Part shown: in pieces, positions 59,303 to 64,000 of the stretch | Numbering within the stretch: the stretch's first letter is position 1 | Layout: every line of letters begins with the position of its first letter | Origin: DASSKA01 sp963839365 | Lineage (GTDB): Bacteria > Actinomycetota > Actinomycetes > Propionibacteriales > Nocardioidaceae | Reading direction: 5' to 3' | DNA length: 64,000 nt | Assembly (NCBI GenBank): GCA_963839365.1 | Contig: CAWIUT010000001.1 | Coordinates: forward strand, 1,178,001 to 1,242,000 | The notes under the pieces: model-generated | The model's input: the letters and a program-made list of their open reading frames with translations, nothing else | Databases searched by the model: none | Told to the model about the DNA's origin: nothing | Position numbers and translations under genes: made by a program

Positions 59303-59977
59303 TCAGCGGGGCGCCTCACCGGCTTGTCGCACGTGCTCGTCGAAGAAGGTCAACACGCGCTGCCACGCGTCCGTCGCAGCCTGAGCGTCGTAGTTGCGCC
59401 ACTGGTCGTTGAAGAAGGAATGCTTGGCGTCCGGATACACCTTCAGGTCGTGGGGGATTCCGGCCGAGGTCAGCGCACTCTCCAGGACGCCGGCGGACCT
59501 GGTCGTCACGTCCCTGCCCGGCCAGGAGCCGACAACCGGGCACATCCGCCGGATGGCCTCTCGCGGCCGCGGTGCCATGCCGTAGAAGGGTGCTATCGCG
59601 GCCAGCCGGTCGTCGGTGCAAGCCCAGGTCAGCACGATAGAACCCCCGAGGCAGAAGCCGACCGCGCCGATACGGCCGGGGTCGACCTCGGGCCTGACGG
59701 CCAGCGCTCCCAGTCCGGCCTTCAGCTGCGGGACGCCGTAGTGGTCGAGATTGCCGGACAGGCCACCGGCGAACATCCGGGCCAGGCACACCGCCCGGTT
59801 GCGTCCCTGGAACAGGTCGACACCGAGTGCGGCGTACCCCTCCCGGGCGAGCCGTCGACAGACGTCACGGATGTGGTCGTTGAGCCCGAAGGCTTCGTGC
59901 ACGACGACCACCCCGGGGTGCGGGCCGGCGCCCTCGGGAAGCGCGAGGTAGGAGCTGCTCAGACTCTCGGTCCTCAT
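59303..59977 (-). CDS. Dienelactone hydrolase family protein
   Basis: This alpha/beta hydrolase of 224 residues uses a cysteine nucleophile. Cys is in GAVGFCLGGSIVLT, and the His is in YPDAKHSFFNDQ. The N-terminal ALPEGAGPHPGVVVVHEAFGLNDHIRDVCRRLAREGY is typical of the family. Carboxymethylenebutenolidases open dienelactones in chlorocatechol breakdown, but many homologues have other ester substrates. The ATG at 59977 is chosen on homology (MRTESLSSSYLALPEG). It converges with the GAF-ANTAR gene. Confidence 0.9.
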   Translation of the reverse strand: MRTESLSSSYLALPEGAGPHPGVVVVHEAFGLNDHIRDVCRRLAREGYAALGVDLFQGRNRAVCLARMFAGGLSGNLDHYGVPQLKAGLGALAVRPEVDPGRIGAVGFCLGGSIVLTWACTDDRLAAIAPFYGMAPRPREAIRRMCPVVGSWPGRDVTTRSAGVLESALTSAGIPHDLKVYPDAKHSFFNDQWRNYDAQAATDAWQRVLTFFDEHVRQAGEAPR

Positions 59978-60115
59978 CGCTCCAGCCTGTCGCTGCGTGC
60001 CGCGCCAGCACAGATGTGTTCGTTCTACGTGGCGATCCACTCAGCGAGCTCCGCATGGCGACCGTCTGACGGGGAACAGCACCATGGTCGCCTGCCGAAG
60101 GAGGCCCGGCCCGAC

Positions 60116-60556
60116 ATGGATCCGCACTCCCCGACTGATGCCTTCCGACTTCCAGCAACGTCACTCGCACCCCGTTTGGCACGTCATCGGCTGCGAGCCT
60201 CCTGGGGTGATATCGCCGAATTTCCACGATCTGTCACGGAGCTGCTCGTCAGTGAGCTCGTCACCAACGCCGTGCAGCACCCCGAACGGCAGGGCCAGGC
60301 GCAGTCCGAGGAGGTCGAGGTGCGACTGTCCCGCACCAGCCGACTTCTGCGCGTGGAGATCTGGGACGGCGACCCGATGGCCTTGCCCGAGTTGCACAAG
60401 CCCAGCGCTCCGGGCGAGCACGGCATGGGACTGCTGCTGGTCAGCGAGCTCGCCAGCCGTTGGGGAAGCGACGCGTCGACGACTGGGAAGGCAAAGGTCG
60501 TCTGGTTCGAGCTTGACCTGTCGCCACCCTTGACGGGTGGGGAAGAGAACGACTGA
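60116..60556 (+). CDS. HATPase domain protein (anti-sigma-regulatory kinase type)
   Basis: This is a 146-residue GHKL ATPase domain of the RsbW/SpoIIAB type. The N box is VSELVTNAVQHP, the G1 box is IWDGDPMALPEL, and the G2 box is GEHGMGLLLVSELASRWG. Such actinobacterial proteins bind anti-sigma antagonists or act alone, and no partner gene is adjacent. GAAGGAGG lies 12 bases before the ATG. Its stop is one base before the 18-base tRNA-end repeat that marks the start of the accessory region, so the core chromosome probably ends here. Confidence 0.85.
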   Translation: MDPHSPTDAFRLPATSLAPRLARHRLRASWGDIAEFPRSVTELLVSELVTNAVQHPERQGQAQSEEVEVRLSRTSRLLRVEIWDGDPMALPELHKPSAPGEHGMGLLLVSELASRWGSDASTTGKAKVVWFELDLSPPLTGGEEND

Positions 60557-60557
60557 T

Positions 60558-60575
60558 CGGTGGAGCCAAGGGGAC
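60558..60575. repeat. 18-base copy of tRNA-Ala 3' end (attachment-site remnant)
   Basis: CGGTGGAGCCAAGGGGAC here is identical to 62609-62626. On the reverse strand it reads as the acceptor 3' strand and part of the T-arm of tRNA-Ala. The two copies, 2,051 bases apart, bracket a mobile-element remnant. Confidence 0.7.
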
Positions 60576-61023
60576 ATGCACGCCATCGTCTAGCAGGCAT
60601 GGTCGGCCACGGCACGTCCTGTTGTGGGGTACGGGCGGCATTCTGGTCCCGAACGTCCCGCGTGGGGGTCAGTGTGGGCCCGCCGGCGCTCGGGTCTGCC
60701 CAGCGAGAACCGACGAAGGCACCCAGGGCTTGGTCGTGCTTGTCTGCATCTGCCTGCTCGGTGACCCCATCTCCAGTGGCCCCATCTCCAGAACCTGTGG
60801 CCAGGAGGCTGTGGGAGGTCCTCACTATCTGAAGCCTGGGGATCTGCATGCGCGCGTGTCGGAGGTAGACAGGTCGGGTGGCCGCTCGGTTCGCGCGGCA
60901 ATGGTCTTTGGGCCCTGGCCGCCTCGATGCGGACGTGGGCACGGTGGGAGGCAATGAAGAGGGGTTGAGCCCAATGTGTGGGTAGCCCACCACCCATTTA
61001 CTGCCTATCTCGGGGGTCCTCAG
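60576..61023. other. Gene-free stretch inside the element remnant
   Basis: No convincing gene is visible on either strand; the open frames lack a ribosome-binding site or recognisable protein character. A 12-base direct repeat CCCCATCTCCAG occurs at 60765 and 60780. The right end probably holds the promoter of the fasciclin gene. Confidence 0.5.
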
Positions 61024-61668
61024 ATGAACCTACGTCGTCTCACTTCTTCGCTCGCCGCGCTTACGCTGGCTGGGACCGGGCTGATCGCCGCGACCGGCCC
61101 TACGCAGGCCACCACGGGCCATCACCCGCTCGGCACCCGAAGCCTGGCACAGGTCCTGGCAATGGACGGGCATGGCTTTGACCACAATCCGCGCGACTTC
61201 GATATCGCAGACAAGTTCGTGATGCGGGTACTGGCCGCCAAACCGCACAGCCCCCTGTCGATCTTGACCAGGGGTCGGCAGCCCGTGACCGCTTTCCTGC
61301 CTACCGATGGGGCGTTCCGTCGGGCAGCCGTCAACATCGTCGGGAAGCGCTTCGCCTCCGAACGCAGGGTGTTCCGCTCGCTGTGGCGCGCCGGCGGGCT
61401 CCAGGGGGTGGAGAACGTCCTTCTCTACCATGTCGTTCGCGGGCACACGGTCACCTACTGTCAGCTACGACGTTCCGCGCCGACCACGCTGAAGACCGTG
61501 CAGGGCGGTACATTGCGGGTTCGCGTTCGACACGGCCGTGTCCTGGTACTCGACCGCGACAAGGCATCGCCGAACGCGCGCGTGATACCGGCGCTGTCCA
61601 ACATCAACAAGGGCAACCGCCAGATCGCGCACGGCGTCACCTCGGTGCTGAGTCCAGTCGTGGAGTAG
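61024..61668 (+). CDS. Secreted fasciclin-domain protein
   Basis: This 214-residue protein has a Sec signal peptide (MNLRRLTSSLAALTLAGTGLIAATGPTQA) with likely cleavage after Ala29. One fasciclin (FAS1) domain follows: box H1 is VTAFLPTDGAF, the central LLYHVV motif is present, and box H2 is QIAHGVTSVLSPVV. The middle is strongly basic (KTVQGGTLRVRVRHGRVLVLD). FAS1 domains mediate adhesion. It lies inside the 2-kb segment bracketed by tRNA-Ala end repeats, so it was probably brought in with the element. The ribosome-binding site is weak. Confidence 0.85.
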   Translation: MNLRRLTSSLAALTLAGTGLIAATGPTQATTGHHPLGTRSLAQVLAMDGHGFDHNPRDFDIADKFVMRVLAAKPHSPLSILTRGRQPVTAFLPTDGAFRRAAVNIVGKRFASERRVFRSLWRAGGLQGVENVLLYHVVRGHTVTYCQLRRSAPTTLKTVQGGTLRVRVRHGRVLVLDRDKASPNARVIPALSNINKGNRQIAHGVTSVLSPVVE

Positions 61669-61716
61669 CAGCGGCCTCCGAAGCCGCATCTTTCTGAGTT
61701 GGAAGGATGCAGTTTC

Positions 61717-61935
61717 ATGTCCAAGAAGCTCGATGAGCAACTGAAGACCGGGCGGTGTGCCTGGTGACCGAGCATCGGCAGGAGTACCCGAAGCTGACCA
61801 AGGCGTGTCAAGCGGTGGCGTGGCAGGTCGGTGTCGGCAAGGAGCGCATGCACCGCGGGATGCGGCGGGCCGAGGTCAACGTCCGTGACCCAGAGGGCCG
61901 TACCAGCGAGGAATTGAGCGGGCAGGACAGGGAGC
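61717..61935 (+). pseudogene. IS3-family transposase OrfA remnant (frameshifted and truncated)
   Basis: ATG 61717 reads MSKKLDEQLKT, then a one-base loss ends the frame with a TGA at 61765-61767. The next frame carries on with RAVCLVTEHRQEYPKLTKACQAVAWQVGVGKERMHRGMRRAEVN and RTSEEL, which is the helix-turn-helix and leucine-zipper start of IS3-type OrfA. Homology stops near 61925; OrfB and the inverted ends are not seen. Confidence 0.75.
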
Positions 61936-61962
61936 ACCCCCGGGGAGCTGCCCCCGGGGGGT
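61936..61962. repeat. G/C hairpin after the IS3 remnant
   Basis: ACCCCCGGGG-AGCTG-CCCCCGGGGGGT forms a nearly perfect inverted repeat. It may end transcription, or it may mark the junction where the insertion sequence was truncated. Confidence 0.4.
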
Positions 61963-62002
61963 CTCCATTGGTGGTCAGGTTGCGGGGCAGACCGCGGGCC
62001 GG

Positions 62003-62146
62003 TCAGCTGGGTTCCCCGTGCACTGCGGACTGTCCGGCCCCGTTGCCGCCGTTCATCGGCGGGGAAGGGTTGGCCGCGGCGACGCCCGCGGTCGTAAGGG
62101 TCAGCAATGCCGCGAGGGCGGCTGCCGCTGTGAATCGCTTGGTCAT
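62003..62146 (-). CDS. Small secreted peptide B (47 aa)
   Basis: This is a 47-residue protein with a clear signal peptide (MTKRFTAAAALAALLTLTTAGVAAA) and a mature part of about 22 residues, NPSPPMNGGNGAGQSAVHGE plus two more. GGAGG is placed six bases before the ATG, so it is a real gene despite its length. The mature peptide is Gly/Asn/Pro-rich with no cysteine. It sits 39 bases after a similar small secreted gene on the same strand. I know no family for it. Confidence 0.65.
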   Translation of the reverse strand: MTKRFTAAAALAALLTLTTAGVAAANPSPPMNGGNGAGQSAVHGEPS

Positions 62147-62185
62147 CTGAACCTCCAAGGTTCTAGAGCTCGACAGCGACGTTCA

Positions 62186-62350
62186 TCAGGGCCCGAACGG
62201 TGGACAGTGGTCCTGACCACCGGCCTTGCACTGGCTGGAGCCGTTGTTGCTGTGACCTGAGTTGCCGACCGGCGCGTCCGCGAAGGCCGGGGCGACCGCG
62301 CCCACAACCATGGTCACGGCGAACACGGCCGCTACAAGAGTGCGCTTCAT
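62186..62350 (-). CDS. Small secreted peptide A (54 aa)
   Basis: This is a 54-residue protein with signal peptide MKRTLVAAVFAVTMVVGAVAPAFA and a mature peptide of 30 residues, including SGHSNNGSSQCKAGGQDHC and ending PPFGP. The two cysteines could form a disulfide. GAGGGAG lies seven bases before the ATG. Together with peptide B downstream it makes a two-gene set of short, Gly/Asn-rich exported peptides inside the element remnant. The function is unknown; an antimicrobial, toxin or adhesion role would be speculation. Confidence 0.68.
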   Translation of the reverse strand: MKRTLVAAVFAVTMVVGAVAPAFADAPVGNSGHSNNGSSQCKAGGQDHCPPFGP

Positions 62351-62382
62351 GATGACTCCCTCGATGTGCGTCGCTGCTGGTC

Positions 62383-62532
62383 GCTCTTGACGTGCACCCG
62401 CGGGTGGCCATGGCGATTCTGCGGCATAGCCAGATCGCGGTGACGCTGGACATCTACTCGCAGGTGTCGTCGGCGTCCACTCGGGAGGCGCTGAAGCGGC
62501 TTGGAAGCCAGCTTGGAGAGGGGTCGGCGTGA
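62383..62532 (+). pseudogene. Tyrosine recombinase (integrase) C-terminal remnant
   Basis: A 49-codon stretch ending in TGA reads ALDVHPRVAMAILRHSQI then AVTLDIYSQVSSAS and TREALKRLGSQLGEGSA. This is the end of a phage-type integrase with the active-site tyrosine in LDIYSQV and the (G/R)HSQ motif just before it. The catalytic Arg and the N-terminal domains are missing, and there is no start. It stops 77 bases before the tRNA-Ala fragment, the usual spacing between int and att. Confidence 0.85.
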
Positions 62533-62609
62533 GGACCACTGCAGTACTTTTCTGGGGTATGACGCGGAAAAGCCCCTCCTCCAAAATCGGAAAAGGGACT
62601 ATGCCCTGC

Positions 62610-62653
62610 GGTGGAGCCAAGGGGACTCGAACCCCTAACCCCCTGCTTGCAAA
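62610..62653 (-). repeat. tRNA-Ala(UGC) 3'-half fragment (attachment site)
   Basis: The reverse strand folds as the 3' half of a tRNA. It has anticodon loop TTTGCAA (anticodon UGC), stem GCAGG, variable region GGGTT, T-arm AGGGG-TTCGAGT-CCCCT, acceptor strand TGGCTCC and discriminator A. The T at acceptor position 70 would give the G3-U70 pair of alanine tRNAs. The 5' half is absent: upstream of the anticodon loop the sequence does not pair. This is the expected junction product of integration into a tRNA gene, not a working tRNA. Confidence 0.85.
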
Positions 62654-62800
62654 TCGACCTTGACTTTTGCCGTAAAGTGGCCTCTGACCTGCGGAAACGT
62701 CGGACACGACGGGACAGGAATGACCAGGATCTGCCGTTCTTTCCCCCACAGGTCCCCCAGGCCCCGACGACCAATCAGGGGGTTGGCCATCTCGGGCCAT

Positions 62801-62833
62801 CCCCCTGCTTGACCGGCAGGAACAAGCAGGGGG
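62801..62833. repeat. Inverted repeat copying the tRNA anticodon stem sequence
   Basis: CCCCCTGCTTG-N11-CAAGCAGGGGG is a perfect 11-base inverted repeat. The same 11-mer lies in the tRNA fragment at 62639-62649. On the forward strand the right arm continues as CAAGCAGGGGGTCAGGGG, like a tRNA-Ala anticodon-to-T-stem segment. It lies 57 bases before the integrase start and may be an integrase arm-binding site or another att relic. No gene is seen between 62654 and 62889. Confidence 0.55.
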
Positions 62834-62889
62834 TCAGGGGGCCGCTTCCCCCACGGGTGGCCCGAGCGAGCAGGAGGAGGTCGCGGGAG

Positions 62890-64000
62890 ATGGCTCGCAG
62901 GCGAGGTTTCGGAGAGGTCGAGCGCAGGGTCAGCGCGAAGGGCGAGGTGACCTACCGCGCCCGCTACGCGATGCCCGACGGCACGCGGTACTCCCGCACG
63001 CTCGGCACCAAGATGGACGCCGAGGCATGGCTGGCGACCGAGCGATCCCTCGTCGACCGCGACGTCTGGTCGCCGCCGGCGTCCCGCAAGGCCGCCGAGG
63101 AGCGCCGGCGGCGGCAGGCCCCACACAACACCGTGAGCACGTTCGCGAAGCGCTACCTCACCGAACGCTCCCTGCGGCCCACCACGATTCACAACTACGA
63201 GGCGCTGCTTGCGACCCGGATCAACCCCTACTTCGGCGAGATGCCGCTGAAGGACGTGACCCTCACGGAGATCAAGGTCTGGCGCGCGTCCCTCGACGAG
63301 AAGACCGCGTCGTCCAACGCCGCCGCCTACCGCCTGCTCCGCTCGCTCCTCCAGGCCGCCGAGGAGGAGGAGCTGATCGACCGCGCTCCGCCGAAGATTC
63401 GCGGCGCGAGCACAGCGCTGGTCACCCGTGTCGCGGTGCCTGCGACCCTCGACGAGCTCGAGGTCATCACCGAGTCGATGCCCGACCGGCTGAAGCTGTT
63501 CATCGTGTTGGCCGCCTTCGTCGGGCTGCGCCAGGGCGAGCTCCTCGAGCTACGCCGCTCCGACGTCAACGGCGTCACCGGCCGGGTCAGCGTCACCCGC
63601 AAGATCGACAAGGACATCAGCCCCGGCGCCGCCGGGGCGTGCCCGAGCTGCGGACGCGCGATCAGCGCACCAAAGACCGCCAGCGGATCCAGGGCCGTGC
63701 ACGTGCCTCCACCGTTCCTGCAGATGCTGCAGAGGCACCTGCTCGAGCACACCGCGCCCGGGCCGAGGGGACTCCTCTTCCCCGGCGACCGGACCGACCA
63801 CATGAGCGTGCGCTACCTGATGGACCGCTACCGACCCGCCCGCGCGGCTGCTGGTCGGCCCGATCTGACCGTCCATCACCTGCGCCACACGGCCCTGACT
63901 CTCGCCGGTCAGCACGGTGCTACCGCCGCCGAGCTCCAGGCGCGCGCCGGCCATGCCTCCCAGGCAGCGATGGCGATCTACCAGCACGCCACCCTCGATC
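62890..64000 (+). CDS. Tyrosine-recombinase integrase (runs off window)
   Basis: This is a site-specific integrase, with 370 residues visible and only the extreme C-terminus missing. An N-terminal arm-binding domain (VSAKGEVTYRARYAMPDGTRY, 14-34) precedes the core-binding SAM-like domain (TVSTFAKRYLTER...). The catalytic domain has Arg214 (GLRQGE), Lys262, His330/Arg332 (HHLRHT), His355 (GHAS) and Tyr364 (MAIYQHA). A CPSCGR pair (251-256) within the catalytic domain may be half of a metal site. GGAGGAGG lies upstream of the ATG. Adjacent to the tRNA-Ala fragment, it should drive integration there. Confidence 0.93.
   Translation, partial: MARRRGFGEVERRVSAKGEVTYRARYAMPDGTRYSRTLGTKMDAEAWLATERSLVDRDVWSPPASRKAAEERRRRQAPHNTVSTFAKRYLTERSLRPTTIHNYEALLATRINPYFGEMPLKDVTLTEIKVWRASLDEKTASSNAAAYRLLRSLLQAAEEEELIDRAPPKIRGASTALVTRVAVPATLDELEVITESMPDRLKLFIVLAAFVGLRQGELLELRRSDVNGVTGRVSVTRKIDKDISPGAAGACPSCGRAISAPKTASGSRAVHVPPPFLQMLQRHLLEHTAPGPRGLLFPGDRTDHMSVRYLMDRYRPARAAAGRPDLTVHHLRHTALTLAGQHGATAAELQARAGHASQAAMAIYQHATLD

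Noticed and set aside
60622..60957. 111-codon open frame in the gap before the fasciclin gene
   Set aside because: It has no ribosome-binding site, an odd Cys/Gly/Pro composition and no recognisable features, and it lies in degraded element DNA.
62610..62653. Functional tRNA gene
   Set aside because: Only the 3' half from the anticodon loop onward is present; sequence before the loop cannot form the anticodon, D or acceptor stems.
1..64000. CRISPR array or rRNA genes
   Set aside because: No regularly spaced direct repeats with unique spacers and no rRNA-like sequence were seen anywhere in the window.

Overview
The window is very GC-rich and has the gene order of a high-GC Gram-positive actinobacterium. 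The best guess from the genes present is the Propionibacteriales (Nocardioidaceae-like). The strongest taxonomic cue is the block tRNA-Leu, fhaA, fhaB, pstP, rodA, pbpA, pknA, pknB (33.2-42.3 kb), followed by a DUF881 protein, crgA, a rhomboid protease, a cyclophilin, a DUF3817 protein and SURF1. In many actinobacteria this block lies near the replication origin. A cluster of DnaA-box-like sequences at 43.8 kb fits that position.

Left part (0-33 kb). A truncated AAA ATPase with twin operator-like repeats is followed by a DNA glycosylase, a rhodanese, the aat transferase and an EcsC-like protein. Three overlapping, mutually related sulfotransferase-family genes come next; the middle one has lost the PAPS-binding loop. 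A leucine/isovalerate catabolic operon follows (acyl-CoA carboxylase beta and alpha subunits, HMG-CoA lyase), then an amidohydrolase. An alpha-glucosidase converges on a four-gene sugar ABC importer, whose MalF-type permease carries an unusual extracytoplasmic insert. Further right are an aminotransferase with a GlcD-type oxidase, a TetR regulator, glutathione peroxidase, an M13 peptidase, a LigD-like phosphoesterase-polymerase, a GNAT protein, a quinone oxidoreductase, a GAF-ANTAR regulator, signal peptidase I, a membrane protein, an enoyl-CoA hydratase and a frameshifted small secreted/membrane protein.

Centre (33-48 kb). The serine/threonine kinase, FHA and cell-wall elongation operon is tightly packed, with several 4-base overlaps. 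CrgA here is an internal duplication with four membrane helices instead of two. The cyclophilin, a repeat-bearing hypothetical gene, DUF3817, SURF1 and a pentapeptide-repeat protein follow.

Right part (48-64 kb). A haloalkane-dehalogenase-like hydrolase is divergent from a complete narGHJI respiratory nitrate reductase operon. Then come a VOC protein, an MFS transporter, a DsrE protein, a second GAF-ANTAR regulator, a dienelactone hydrolase and an anti-sigma-type ATPase. From 60,558 onward the character changes to an accretion zone at a tRNA-Ala(UGC) attachment site. An 18-bp copy of the tRNA 3' end (60,558) and a 44-bp tRNA 3' half (62,610-62,653) bracket a 2-kb remnant. That remnant holds a secreted fasciclin protein, a frameshifted IS3 orfA, two small secreted peptides and the C-terminus of a dead integrase. 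A second, apparently intact integrase starts at 62,890 and runs to the window edge, so a second element extends beyond 64 kb.

All identifications come from reading translated sequence and motifs. No database search was run.
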